DNA of 64,000 bases, taken from Nannocystis bainbridge. GTDB taxonomy: Bacteria; Myxococcota_A; Polyangia; Nannocystales; Nannocystaceae. Location of the stretch: NCBI RefSeq assembly GCF_028368995.1, contig NZ_JAQNDL010000005.1, forward strand, positions 1 through 64,000, in the 5' to 3' direction. Below are positions 16,465 through 24,619 of the stretch, one piece after another (the first letter of the stretch is position 1; every line of letters starts with the position of its first letter). The position numbers were made by a program, and so were the translations under genes. The notes below the pieces were generated by a model, which searched no databases, had not been told where the DNA came from, and saw only the letters and a list, made by a program, of their open reading frames with translations.

Positions 16465-17922
16465 GTGTTGCGTCGCACTGCCCCGCGAACCCGCCGTGAG
16501 TCTGCGCCGCCGCAGGACCGCGAAGATGAGCTCCCGTCGCTGCCCCGTCCTCGGACGACCGACCTCATCCGCGAACCTGCGCCGCGTCTCGCAGGGGCGC
16601 GTCGCCTCGGCGCCGCCCTCGCGCTGATCGCCCCGCTGGCCTGCGGACACGGCGCTCCGAGCGGTCCGGCGGTGGCGGCCGATCCGGACACGACCAGTCC
16701 TTCCGGACATGCCCCTCCGGCCAGCCAGGCCACGACGACCGCCGGCGGCATGTCGCAGCCGCGGGCCGAGGCGCTCACCAAGAAGATCATGGAGGCGGTG
16801 GCGGCCGCCCGCGGCCTGCCGATCACCGGCGGGGTGGCGGTCGAGGTGCTGAGCCGCGGCGACGTGCGCCTGTTCGCCGAGAAGTCGATGTACGAGCACC
16901 ACAGCCGCGACGAGATCCGGCTGTTCACCCGCATCGAGGCCAGCCTCGGGGTGCTGCCGCCCGGGGCCGACGGCGAGCAGATCCTGCTCGACATGCTCGA
17001 GCTCGGCGTGATGGGCATCTACGAGCCGAAGAAGAAGGCGATGCTGATCGGCACCCACGTCAGCGAGGCGCAGCTCGACATGGTGGTGGGCCACGAGATC
17101 GCCCACGGCCTGCAAGACATGCACTTCGATCTGCTGCGCCTGCAGAAGCCGATCCCGGGCGACAGCGACGCCGAGACGGCGCGCACGTTCCTGGTCGAGG
17201 GCGACGCGCAGGCGGCCTATCTCGCCTGGGTGTCCGGTCCCACCGGGCTGTCGGCGATCCCACCCGAGGTGCTGGCGACGGTCGGCGACCAGGCCCTGAG
17301 CCTGTCGTCGATGCTCGACCACCCGATCCTCAACCGCTCGCTGCAATTGCCGTACGCCGACGGGGCGGCGACGGTGGCGGCGTTGGTCCGCGAGAAGGGC
17401 TGGGCGGCCGTCGACGCGCTCTACAAGGACCTGCCGACGACCAGCGAGCAGATGCTCCACGTCGACAAGCTGATCGCCCGCGAGCCGGCGATCGCGGTCA
17501 AGGCCGAGCCCACGGCGCTGGCCGCCGCGCTGCCCGGGCACGCGCTGGTCTGGCAAGACACCCTGGGCGAGTCGACGCTGCTGTGCATGCTGGCGGACTC
17601 GGTGCCGACGAGCGACGCGCGCGCGGCCGCGGCCGGCTGGGGCGGCGACCACCTGCTGGTGTTCGACCGCAAGGCCGGTCCCGAGGTGCTTCCGCTGGTG
17701 ATCGGGATGATCGCGTGGGACTCGGAGGCGGACGCCCGCGAGTTCGAGGCGGCCTTTTCCAAATACCTGATGGAGAAGATGCCGACGACGTCGCTGGTCC
17801 GCCGCCGCAACGACCGGGTGCTGTTCGCCACGGGGATCCCTCAAGGCCTCGGCGGGGCGCTCGACCCGGCGGCCTGGAGCGCGTTCCCGGCCCAGCCGCG
17901 CGCGAAGAAGCAGGCCTCTTAG
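16465..17922 (+). CDS. Predicted secreted HExxH metallopeptidase-like lipoprotein
   Basis: A 485-residue protein. A 45-residue basic/Pro-rich leader precedes a hydrophobic segment (GAALALIAPLACGHG) that looks like a weak lipoprotein signal. The mature part has VVGHEIAHGLQD (HExxH zinc motif) and, about 40 residues later, FLVEGDAQAAYLAW, whose Glu could be the third zinc ligand, as in gluzincin-type peptidases with the HExxHxLQD...LVEGDA pattern. The substrate is unknown. It is divergent from mfd. Directly after its TAG stop comes a perfect five-unit iteron array, and degenerate units (phases 16694, 16708, 16722) lie in the linker after the signal. An internal start such as the ATG before SQPRAEALTKK is less likely because it removes the signal. 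Confidence 0.75.
   Translation: MLRRTAPRTRRESAPPQDREDELPSLPRPRTTDLIREPAPRLAGARRLGAALALIAPLACGHGAPSGPAVAADPDTTSPSGHAPPASQATTTAGGMSQPRAEALTKKIMEAVAAARGLPITGGVAVEVLSRGDVRLFAEKSMYEHHSRDEIRLFTRIEASLGVLPPGADGEQILLDMLELGVMGIYEPKKKAMLIGTHVSEAQLDMVVGHEIAHGLQDMHFDLLRLQKPIPGDSDAETARTFLVEGDAQAAYLAWVSGPTGLSAIPPEVLATVGDQALSLSSMLDHPILNRSLQLPYADGAATVAALVREKGWAAVDALYKDLPTTSEQMLHVDKLIAREPAIAVKAEPTALAAALPGHALVWQDTLGESTLLCMLADSVPTSDARAAAAGWGGDHLLVFDRKAGPEVLPLVIGMIAWDSEADAREFEAAFSKYLMEKMPTTSLVRRRNDRVLFATGIPQGLGGALDPAAWSAFPAQPRAKKQAS
16691..16728. repeat. Degenerate 14-bp iterons in lipoprotein linker
   Basis: CCAG at 16694, CATG at 16708 and CCAG at 16722 on a 14-bp phase, encoding the linker behind the lipoprotein signal. 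Confidence 0.5.
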
Positions 17923-17987
17923 GACATGCCCCTCGGGGCATGTGCTCCGGGACATGTACTCGGGAGCATGTCCCTCGGGTCATGAAC
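17922..17987. repeat. 14-bp palindromic iteron array, 5 units
   Basis: CATG cores at 17925, 17939, 17953, 17967 and 17981, a perfect 14-bp period starting within the TAG stop of the metallopeptidase-like gene. The far end abuts the remnant of a WYL-type regulator gene exactly where its coding similarity ends. Confidence 0.85.
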
Positions 17988-18170
17988 ATCAGCGGCGGCA
18001 GGAAGAACCCGGCCGTCGATCGGCGCACCGAGCCCGATCGACGTCTGCACGTCGCGGTAGAGCGTGCGTACCGACACGCCCTGCGCCTCCGCCATTTGCG
18101 CGGCCGAGACCGGGTGCCGGTGGCGGCGGAGCGCGTCCAGGACCGCGAAGAGCCGCTGGGTCCTGTCCAT
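17980..18170 (-). pseudogene. Truncated YafY/WYL-type transcriptional regulator
   Basis: From an ATG at 18170 the minus strand encodes an HTH_11 domain (AEAQGVSVRTLYRDVQTSIG) typical of YafY/WYL regulators. The expected continuation is broken: about nine codons after PIDG are missing and the next conserved element, GFFLPPLMF, lies in another frame. Similarity stops where the iteron array begins, and the WYL ligand-binding part is absent. The gene is a decayed remnant; the array sits on the deletion edge. Confidence 0.7.
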
Positions 18171-18433
18171 CGCCCGGACCCTCGCAGGGCTGTCGAGGGC
18201 GGCGCGCGATGCGGGCCGTGCCTCCGCGGCCGCACCAGCGCCCGGCGGCGCCGGACCGCCTCGCCGGCCGCGATCCGCAGGTATGGCACGGGTCCATCGC
18301 TCGCGCACGCCGCCACGATCGCGCATTCGCCGTCGTGGGCGCGCTCGCGGCCCCGGCGACCGAAAGCAGCGAATGTGAGAGGAGCCCACGTGCCGACCTG
18401 CGTCATCCGACTATGCCCTCGCTCAGGAGACTC

Positions 18434-19207
18434 ATGGCCACTCACGTCATCTACAAGATCGGCCCGTTCAGCCTGCCCAAGTTCGCCGGCGAGCGTCACG
18501 TCCGCGTGTATCTCCCGACCGAGCGCAACGACGGCTCACCGCTGCCGGTGCTCTACATCTTCGACGGACAGAACATCTTCCACGACGACCCCTCGATGGC
18601 AGGAGGCTGGTATCTGCACCACGCCGCGCACGACCTGCACGCCGTGGGCAAGCCGGCGCCCGTGATCGTCGGCATCGATCACGGCGGCGTCGACCGGATC
18701 CACGAGCTGTCGCCGTTCCCGTGGGAGGACAGCCGCGGCGAGGCCGATCACCTGATCGACTGGCTGACGGACGAGCTGGTCCCGCGGATCCAGCGCGAGT
18801 TCTCGGTCCGCGACGACGTCGCCGGCACCGCGATCGGCGGCTCGTCGATGGGCGGTCTCGCCGCCCTCTACGCCCACTTCCGCCGCTCCGACATCTTCGG
18901 CGCCGCGCTCTGTATGTCCCCCTCGCTGTGGGTCGCCGAGCGCAAGATCTACGACCGCATCGCCGAACTCCCGCGCCCCCTCACCTCGCGGATCTACGTC
19001 GACGCCGGCGCCCACGAGGGCGACATGCTGTCCGACGCCGAACGCCTGGTGGCCCAGCTCCAGTCCTCCGGCTACAGCGACGACGAGCTGATGTGGCGCC
19101 CCGATCCGTACGGCGCCCACTCTGAACACCACTGGCGCAAGCGCGCCCCCGAAGCCCTCGAGTGGCTGTTCACGCCGCGCGCCGACGTCACCCGCTCGGC
19201 CGCGTGA
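18434..19207 (+). CDS. Esterase-D/enterochelin-esterase-like alpha/beta hydrolase
   Basis: A 257-residue cytoplasmic serine hydrolase of the putative esterase family (PF00756-like). Features are VRVYLPTERN, VLYIFDGQNIFHDD, the nucleophile elbow GGSSMGGLAA, the acidic region IYVDAGAHEGD and a C-terminal His in GAHSEHHW. The substrate cannot be told; relatives cleave siderophore, formylglutathione or feruloyl esters. The ATG at 18434 has a good AGGAGA Shine-Dalgarno and is preferred over the ATG at 18413. The gene stands alone between two pseudogenes and is followed by an iteron array and a strong hairpin. Confidence 0.85.
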   Translation: MATHVIYKIGPFSLPKFAGERHVRVYLPTERNDGSPLPVLYIFDGQNIFHDDPSMAGGWYLHHAAHDLHAVGKPAPVIVGIDHGGVDRIHELSPFPWEDSRGEADHLIDWLTDELVPRIQREFSVRDDVAGTAIGGSSMGGLAALYAHFRRSDIFGAALCMSPSLWVAERKIYDRIAELPRPLTSRIYVDAGAHEGDMLSDAERLVAQLQSSGYSDDELMWRPDPYGAHSEHHWRKRAPEALEWLFTPRADVTRSAA

Positions 19208-19208
19208 C

Positions 19209-19274
19209 CCGCCTGCCCGCAAGGGCATGCTCTTTAAAGCATAGCCTCGAGGACATGTTCATTAGAACATGTCC
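19209..19274. repeat. 14-bp palindromic iteron array, 5 phases
   Basis: CCTG 19212, CATG 19226, CATA 19240, CATG 19254 and CATG 19268, all 14 bp apart, starting right after the esterase stop. The last two units form the inner part of the hairpin at 19243-19282. Confidence 0.8.
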
Positions 19275-19282
19275 TTGAGGCT
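19243..19282. terminator. 18-bp stem hairpin formed from two iteron units
   Basis: Left arm 19243-19260 and right arm 19265-19282 pair over 18 bp with one G-T mismatch (G-U in RNA) and an ATTA loop. The arms contain GGACATGTTC and GAACATGTCC. It lies 36 nt after the esterase stop and is followed by ATTTGG, so it could act as a terminator. Confidence 0.65.
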
Positions 19283-19334
19283 ATTTGGTGCGCGACCAGC
19301 GTCCGGGCCACATCGGGGCGCGCGAGCACGGGCG

Positions 19335-19705
19335 TCGGACGCCTCTCACGTCGTCCTGCCCGCTGTGCCTGGCTTCGGCTTCTCGGGCCCACCTCCAGGG
19401 GCTGGAGTCCCGAGCGCATCGCCTTCGTCCGCCTCATGCCCGAGCTCGGCTACGACCGCTTCGGCGTCCACGGCACGATTTCGGCTCGATCGTCGGCCGC
19501 GAGATCGCCCTCGTCGCGTCCGACCCTCATCGGCGCCCACGTCACCCAGTGCTTCGCCTTCCCCTCCGGTGACCCTGACGACTTCGCCGCCCTCGCCGCC
19601 AGCGCACCGTCTTCTGGCAGGAGCACGACCGCGACGGTCACTTCGCCTCCGAGCTCGGCGACCTGCGCGCCTTCTTCGCGGCGCTGCGCGGACGCGCGGG
19701 TCCAC
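19335..19705 (+). pseudogene. Decayed epoxide hydrolase gene
   Basis: Fragments typical of epoxide hydrolases appear in order but in different frames: HVVLPAVPGFGFSGPP, ELGYDRFGVHG, FGSIVGREIALVASDP, IGAHVTQCFAFPSGDPDDF and the C-terminal DRDGHFASELGDLRAFF. The middle of the protein is missing and several frameshifts separate the pieces, so no functional product is possible. It lies just downstream of an iteron array and hairpin. Confidence 0.7.
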
Positions 19706-19787
19706 CCGGCCCGCGTCCGGCGGGCCTGCCGCGGCCGCCCTGGCCCGGTTCTCGGGCCGAAGCCTCGCCGGGCTCGGCCGCTGCGGC

Positions 19788-19793
19788 TAGAAT
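19788..19793 (+). promoter_or_regulatory. -10-like box TAGAAT, 8 nt before GTG
   Basis: TAGAAT followed by 8 nt and a GTG at 19802 that opens a 59-codon leader ORF ahead of the coiled-coil membrane protein gene. Confidence 0.5.
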
Positions 19794-19801
19794 CGGCCGA
19801 C

Positions 19802-19981
19802 GTGCCGCCCGCCCGTCGCGCTCCGGAGACCGCCTCGCCGCGCGCTCGCGCGCGGACCGTCGTAGATGTCCCCGGGGACAGGTCGATCACGAGGTCGTCG
19901 CAGGTCCTTTGGGACATGTCCGAACGTACAGCCCAGCCCGCCGCGCCGCGCTCGCGCTGCCGTGAAGAAGGTGTCCGATGA
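19802..19981 (+). CDS. Short leader ORF coupled to the coiled-coil membrane protein gene
   Basis: A 59-codon ORF with a GTG start 8 nt after TAGAAT and a TGA that overlaps the next ATG (ATGA). Its C-terminal DMSERTAQPAAPR is nearly repeated at the N-terminus of the following protein (DMSERAAQAAPR), because an iteron-containing segment has been duplicated 83 bp apart. It may be a leader peptide rather than a functional protein. Confidence 0.4.
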   Translation: MPPARRAPETASPRARARTVVDVPGDRSITRSSQVLWDMSERTAQPAAPRSRCREEGVR

Positions 19982-20018
19982 GCCAGGCCCCGAAGGACAT
20001 GTCCGAACGCGCAGCCCA
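19862..20018. repeat. 14-bp iterons with an 83-bp segment duplication
   Basis: Phased cores GATG 19865/CAGG 19879, CAGG 19901/CATG 19915/CAGC 19929, and CAGG 19984/CATG 19998/CAGC 20012. The segment around 19912-19950 and the one around 19995-20033 are near-identical copies 83 bp apart. Confidence 0.65.
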
Positions 20019-21924
20019 GGCCGCCCCGCGGGTCACCCGCCTCGTGCGGGCTGCCTGCCGGCGCGAGCGGATCGCCGACGCCGCCGCCCTGCTGACGCGG
20101 GTCGCCTTGCCGCTCGGCTGCGCCCTCGCGGCCGTCGCCCTGGTGGCGTCCCGCAGGCTCGACGCGCCCGCCTGGCTCGCCTGGCTCGGCCTCGTCCCGG
20201 CGGCGGCGGTGCTCGTCTGGGCGGTCGTGCGCCCGGCCCGGCCGCGGCGGGTCGCGCGGCGCATCGACGCTCACTACGGCCTCCACGACCTGATCGGCAA
20301 CGCCCTCGAGTTCGCCGGCAGCAGCGCCTCCGCCGATCTCGCGGCCGCCGACCTGATGGCCCTGCACGTCGCCGACGCCGAGGCGGCCGCGCCGGCGATC
20401 GATCCGCGCCCGGTCGTCCCGCTGCGCCCGCCGGGCCTGCGGGTCCACGACTTCGCCGCGGTCCTCCTGCTCGTGCTGGCCTCGCTGGTCCCGTACCCGC
20501 CGGCGCCCGTCGCCGAGGATCATGCCTCTTCGGACATGTCCGAAGAACCAGCCAAGGCCGCCGCCAAGAAGCCGCCGCCCGACCGCGCCCTGGCCGAGCC
20601 GCTGCGCGAGGACCTGCGCGCGCTCAAGGAGGGCCAGGATCGGGCCGCCGCGCTGGCCGACCGGATGCTGCAGATCCTCGACGCCTACGGGCGCGGCGAG
20701 CTCGATCGCGAGGCCGCGTACGCCCAGCTCGAGCAGCTCGACAAGTCGCTGGCCGACGCCGAGGCCGAGCTCGAGGCGCGCATGGAGGAGGACCCGGCCG
20801 TGCTGGCCGAGGGCGTGCGCCAGCTGGCCGAGGCGCTCAAGCAGGAGGAGATCACGCAGGACGCGGCCGAGGCGCTGGCGCGCGGCGACGGCGACGAGGC
20901 CGAGAAGTCGCTGGCCGACGCCGAGGCCGCGGCCGAGGCCAGCGACGAGGCCGAGGAGTCGCTGCAGCGGGCGATGAAGCAGGCCGAGAAGTCGCTCGGC
21001 AAGGCGGCCGGCGAGAACACCGACACCGCGTCGCAGCTGGCCGAGGCCGAGCGCCGGCTCAAGCGCCAGCAGGAGCAGCCCGCCGCCGATTCGGACGAGC
21101 AGGAGCGCCGGCTCAAGAAGCAGCAGCAGAAGGTCGACGAGCTGCGCCGCCAGCACGAGCGCGAGAAGGCCGCCCAGCGCAAGCTCGACGAGCTGCGCCG
21201 CCAGGCCAACGACGCCCAGAAGGGCCAGCAGGGCTCGCAGCAGAAGAAGCGCGCGCTCGAGCAGCTGCGCCGCGGGGCCGGCGACGCCGCCCGCAAGGCC
21301 TCACAGGCGCGCCGCCTCGGCCAGGCCCGCGACGACCTCGAGGAGGCCAAGAGCTTCATGCGCCGCGCCGGCCAGGGCGGCGAGCAGGACGACAAGCGCA
21401 AGCAGCAGATGCAGAAGTTCGCCAAGGCCGCCAAGGGCAAGCGCGGCGACAAGAAAGAAGGCCCCACCATGCTGGTCGAGGGCGACGTCGGCGACGGCGA
21501 GCCGTCGATGCAGATGGAAGGCGACGCCGGCGGCGACCCGCAGGACAGCGGCGACGGCGGCAACCCGCAGGACAGCGGCGACTCCGGCGGCGACGGCCAG
21601 GACAGCTCGGGCCAGGACTCGGCCGGCGACGGCCAGGCGATGGGAGACGGCATGGGCCAGGGCTCGGCCGAGGCGCTCGGCGACGCCAGCGGCCTGAAGG
21701 TCAAGCCGAAGGACGTGCGCGTCGATCCCAGGCACGGCAAGGGCACCACCAAGGCGGAGATCATCAAGACCGCCAGCCAGGAGGGCTTCGCCTCGGCGCC
21801 CTACCGCGACATGTACCGCGACTACAAGTCGTTCGCCCAGAGCGCGCTCGACAGCGAGGCCCTGCCCGCCGAGCAGCGCCGCCGCATCAAGCGCTACTTC
21901 CAGATGATCCAGCCGCGCAAGTGA
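19978..21924 (+). CDS. Membrane-anchored coiled-coil protein (DUF4175-like), unknown function
   Basis: A 648-residue protein. Hydrophobic helices lie at about residues 42-58 and 62-82, and another at about 159-175. The rest is cytoplasmic or periplasmic: long Ala/Glu/Lys/Arg-rich coiled coils (about 200-470), a Gly/Asp/Gln-rich low-complexity region (about 500-560), and a conserved-looking C-terminus YRDMYRDYKSFAQSALDSE ending in YFQMIQPRK. That ending resembles large DUF4175-type proteins that often sit with MoxR/DUF58 genes, but none is adjacent here. The ATG overlaps the stop of a short leader ORF (ATGA). Iteron units encode DMSERAAQ near the N-terminus and DHASSDMSEEPAK after the third helix. 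Confidence 0.75.
   Translation: MSQAPKDMSERAAQAAPRVTRLVRAACRRERIADAAALLTRVALPLGCALAAVALVASRRLDAPAWLAWLGLVPAAAVLVWAVVRPARPRRVARRIDAHYGLHDLIGNALEFAGSSASADLAAADLMALHVADAEAAAPAIDPRPVVPLRPPGLRVHDFAAVLLLVLASLVPYPPAPVAEDHASSDMSEEPAKAAAKKPPPDRALAEPLREDLRALKEGQDRAAALADRMLQILDAYGRGELDREAAYAQLEQLDKSLADAEAELEARMEEDPAVLAEGVRQLAEALKQEEITQDAAEALARGDGDEAEKSLADAEAAAEASDEAEESLQRAMKQAEKSLGKAAGENTDTASQLAEAERRLKRQQEQPAADSDEQERRLKKQQQKVDELRRQHEREKAAQRKLDELRRQANDAQKGQQGSQQKKRALEQLRRGAGDAARKASQARRLGQARDDLEEAKSFMRRAGQGGEQDDKRKQQMQKFAKAAKGKRGDKKEGPTMLVEGDVGDGEPSMQMEGDAGGDPQDSGDGGNPQDSGDSGGDGQDSSGQDSAGDGQAMGDGMGQGSAEALGDASGLKVKPKDVRVDPRHGKGTTKAEIIKTASQEGFASAPYRDMYRDYKSFAQSALDSEALPAEQRRRIKRYFQMIQPRK
20518..20555. repeat. 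14-bp iterons in frame within coiled-coil protein gene
   Basis: Cores CATG 20521, CATG 20535 and CAGC 20549, located at the junction between the last membrane helix and the coiled coil. Confidence 0.7.
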
Positions 21925-21939
21925 GGCGTCTGACCTCGA

Positions 21940-22005
21940 GGGCATGTCGGATGGGGCATGTCGCGCGGGACATGCTCGATCTGACATGTCCTATGGGCCA
22001 GCACC
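21940..22005. repeat. 14-bp palindromic iteron array, 5 units
   Basis: CATG cores at 21943, 21957, 21971 and 21985 and a CAGC variant at 21999, all 14 bp apart, between the stop of the coiled-coil gene and the convergent two-component genes. Two further unphased CATG palindromes lie at 22047 and 22074. Confidence 0.85.
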
Positions 22006-22097
22006 CTCTCGCGAAGCGACCCGCGTCTTCTGCCTGTCGCTTGGAGCATGCGGATTCAGCCCCCATTACGGGGCATGCGCTCGATCTGAATCCCCCG

Positions 22098-23024
22098 CTA
22101 CTTGGCGTCCGCCGCGGTCGTCACCTCGCCGTGCAGATCCTTGAGGAACTGCACGCGGTCGCTCGCGCCGATCCATCGCTCCAGACGCTCTCGCTCGACC
22201 GGCAGCACCAGATCGTGGCTCTCGCTCGAGACGAGCGTCGCCATCGCCCGGAACGGCTGCGTGAAACCGTTCAACGCCACGAACACCCCCAGCCGGCAGC
22301 GGCGATGCTTGCGGTTCATCTTCCCGCGCAGCGAATCGAACTCGCGGCGCGGCACGGGTGAGCTCCAGTGCTTGCACTCGACGAGGAGGTACTGCCCTTC
22401 GTCTCGCCAAAACGGATCGCTCGACTCGATGCGCACGACGAGGTCCATCTCCTCGATGTCGTTGCGGCGGTTGCGACTGAAGACCACGAAGCCCGGCATG
22501 GTGCGAAAGAGCGTGTCGAGCACCTCCTCGAGGAGGGCCCCCTTGCGATTCTTGTCGGTCTCGCGCAGGCACGCGCTCCAGGTGTCTCGCAGCTGCCGAT
22601 CGAGCTCGCCGCGTTCGAGGGCAGCGGCGTCGCGCGCGCGGACGCTCTCCCACGCGCTGCGCAGCTTGATCCGCAGCAGCGCATCGAGCACGGCGTTCTT
22701 CTCGAGATAGTCGTAGGCGCCGAGCTCGAAGGCCCGCTCGACGGCGCGGCTGTCGGCGTATCCGGTCACCACGATGGTCTTGGCCCCGGGCGAGCGCCGA
22801 GAAACCTCCTCCAGCAGATCGAGCCCGCTATCGGGCCCATCAGCGCCACGCAGCCGCTGATCGAGCAGGACCGCCGTCCAGTCGCCCGCGTCGAGCCTCG
22901 CCAGCGCCTCGTCGCGCGTGGCGGCGCTCTCGGCCGAGTAGCCCTCATCCTTGAGGATGCCGAGGTAGATCTGCACGAAGCTCGGATCGTCGTCGACGAT
23001 CAGGATCTTGGGGCTCAGCGTCAT
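22098..23024 (-). CDS. Response regulator with PD-(D/E)XK nuclease-like output domain
   Basis: A 308-residue protein. The receiver domain (about 1-125) has the acidic pair D11/D12, phospho-acceptor D55 (LLDQRL), T87 and K109. Instead of a DNA-binding domain, residues about 160-265 look like a restriction-endonuclease fold: GALLEEVLDTLF (E166/E167), EEMDLVVRI (D194), and LLVECKHWS (E216-C-K218), that is the E...D...ExK core of PD-(D/E)XK nucleases. Its ATG overlaps the TGA of the sensor kinase gene (ATGA), so the two are translated together. The inferred role is a phosphorylation-gated nuclease, or a catalytically weak nucleic-acid-binding output. The target is unknown. Confidence 0.8.
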   Translation of the reverse strand: MTLSPKILIVDDDPSFVQIYLGILKDEGYSAESAATRDEALARLDAGDWTAVLLDQRLRGADGPDSGLDLLEEVSRRSPGAKTIVVTGYADSRAVERAFELGAYDYLEKNAVLDALLRIKLRSAWESVRARDAAALERGELDRQLRDTWSACLRETDKNRKGALLEEVLDTLFRTMPGFVVFSRNRRNDIEEMDLVVRIESSDPFWRDEGQYLLVECKHWSSPVPRREFDSLRGKMNRKHRRCRLGVFVALNGFTQPFRAMATLVSSESHDLVLPVERERLERWIGASDRVQFLKDLHGEVTTAADAK

Positions 23025-24613
23025 GTCACTCCTTCGAGCGGGATCGGCAAGCGCAGGACGAAGCGCGCGCCTCCGCGTGGGCTCGGCTCACAATGGATCG
23101 AGCCGCGTAACTCGACTTCGATGACCTCGCGGACGAGCGCGAGGCCGTGGCCGCTCCCGCCCGCACGAAACGAGACGCCGTCGGCGAAGATCGCAGCACG
23201 CTGATCGGCCGGCACGCCTGGGCCGTCGTCCTCGACGAGGACGACGAGGCGAGCGCCCGACCTTCCCAGCATCTCGGCCTGGACAAGGATCCGCACCTCG
23301 GCTCCGCCGACCTGACTCGCGTTGCGCAGAAGGTTCAGCACGGCCAGAACGAATCGATCACGTCGACCGCGAAGATAGACGCGCTCGACACCGGCGGCCG
23401 CTTCGAACTCGACAGGATGTCGCAGCGCAGATTGCACGCCCGCGATCGCGTCGCGCAACGCCGCCTCCACCGCGAAGAGCTCGTCACGGCTCGACCCGTG
23501 ACTCGTCATGCGCGCGGTCTCGGTGGCGAAACGGAGCGCTCGCTCGAGCCCACCGGAGATGACGCTCAGGGTCTCGGCATTGTCCGCGACGAACCCCTCC
23601 GAGCCGCCGAGGCGCCGCAACTGTTTCAAGGACAGCTGGACCGGAACCAAGATGTTCCGCAGCTCGTGCGCGACCATTCGCGTGTGCCGCCCCAGCTCCG
23701 CGGCTTCGGACACGGCCGGCGGCCGCCCGTGCAAGGCCTCATGCGCTTCATCGGCGAGGGTCGCCCGCGCGAGCGAGCGCAACGCCTCGCCGGAGGGTTG
23801 GTCGAGCTCGCCGAACAGCTCGACCCCGAGCGGGGTTACCCGACAACGCCAGTCGAAGACGCCATGCTCATCACGACGCTCCTCGACCTCGACCAGCCCT
23901 TCGAGCTCGAGCCGTCTTGTGAAGAAGTCCCACGGCCACGGCGCCGGGGCTCCGTCCTCAAAAAATTCGACCAGCGACTCAGTCAGAGCCTTGGCTCGAC
24001 TCATGCTGACTCTCCATCGATCGTGATCGCCGAGCGCCGATGAGACCTCGAGCGCCAGCAACCACCGGACCGCCTCGCGCCCGCGAAGGCCGAGGAACAC
24101 CTCGCCGGCGGCCAGAAGCTTCACTTCGCCCCGCACCGTCCGCGCGAGCTGGAGCTCGTCGGCATATCGCGAGACCCCGACGCCTCTCAGATCGGTATGT
24201 TCGGCGCGCGCCCTGGCGTCTGCCTCCTGAGCCACCTCCGCCGATCGTCGCCCGCGGATCCCTCCCGACAAGGCATCCCACCTCTTGACGATCTGGTGCC
24301 TGAGCAACACCGACAGCACGGCTCGCTCGAGCAACAGCTCATCCTTGTCCGGCTCGCCGACGAACAGCGCGGCGTCTGCGAGACCCGTGAGCAGACACTC
24401 GACGAGGAGCTCCTTGAATTCGCCGTCCCAGGGACGTAAGGCGTCCTCGAACCACCGAGCTTCACGACCTGCGAGCGACGCCTCCTCGGCCTCGAAGATC
24501 GCGAGGAACCACGCTTCCCGCCGCTCCGGGTCGAGCCACGTGGGAAATCGACGCAGCGTCAGCAAGCCCCGTCGAGCCAGCTCGAGGTGCCTGCGGAGGG
24601 CTTCGACGAACAC
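23021..24613 (-). CDS. Soluble sensor histidine kinase partner of the nuclease-type regulator
   Basis: A 530-residue kinase without transmembrane segments. Residues about 1-290 form an unrecognised alpha-helical sensor region with a possible winged-helix-like element (FFTRRLELEGLVEVEERRDE). The phospho-acceptor is H316 in MVAHELRNILVPVQLSL. The ATPase domain has the N box VLNLLRNASQVG (N431), G1 EDDGPGVP and G2 GSGHGLALVREV. The GTG start at 24613 has a TAGGCT box 6 nt upstream, matching the leaderless pattern. The 3' end overlaps the response regulator gene by 4 nt. A cytoplasmic kinase coupled to a nuclease-like effector suggests sensing of an internal threat such as DNA damage or phage, but this is inference. 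Confidence 0.85.
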   Translation of the reverse strand: MFVEALRRHLELARRGLLTLRRFPTWLDPERREAWFLAIFEAEEASLAGREARWFEDALRPWDGEFKELLVECLLTGLADAALFVGEPDKDELLLERAVLSVLLRHQIVKRWDALSGGIRGRRSAEVAQEADARARAEHTDLRGVGVSRYADELQLARTVRGEVKLLAAGEVFLGLRGREAVRWLLALEVSSALGDHDRWRVSMSRAKALTESLVEFFEDGAPAPWPWDFFTRRLELEGLVEVEERRDEHGVFDWRCRVTPLGVELFGELDQPSGEALRSLARATLADEAHEALHGRPPAVSEAAELGRHTRMVAHELRNILVPVQLSLKQLRRLGGSEGFVADNAETLSVISGGLERALRFATETARMTSHGSSRDELFAVEAALRDAIAGVQSALRHPVEFEAAAGVERVYLRGRRDRFVLAVLNLLRNASQVGGAEVRILVQAEMLGRSGARLVVLVEDDGPGVPADQRAAIFADGVSFRAGGSGHGLALVREVIEVELRGSIHCEPSPRGGARFVLRLPIPLEGVT

Positions 24614-24619
24614 TGCGCG

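Noticed and set aside
16411..17955. N-terminal extension of Mfd by about 500 residues
   Set aside because: The extension is antisense to the HExxH lipoprotein gene and has no Mfd similarity; conserved sequence begins near the GTG at 16410.
17922..17987. CRISPR array
   Set aside because: Units are 14 bp with 4-nt variable spacers, far too short for CRISPR repeats and spacers, and no cas genes are present.
19450..21156. Long minus-strand frame (568 codons) opposite the coiled-coil gene
   Set aside because: It is antisense to a convincing gene with coiled coil and membrane helices and has low-complexity Leu/Gly/Arg composition.
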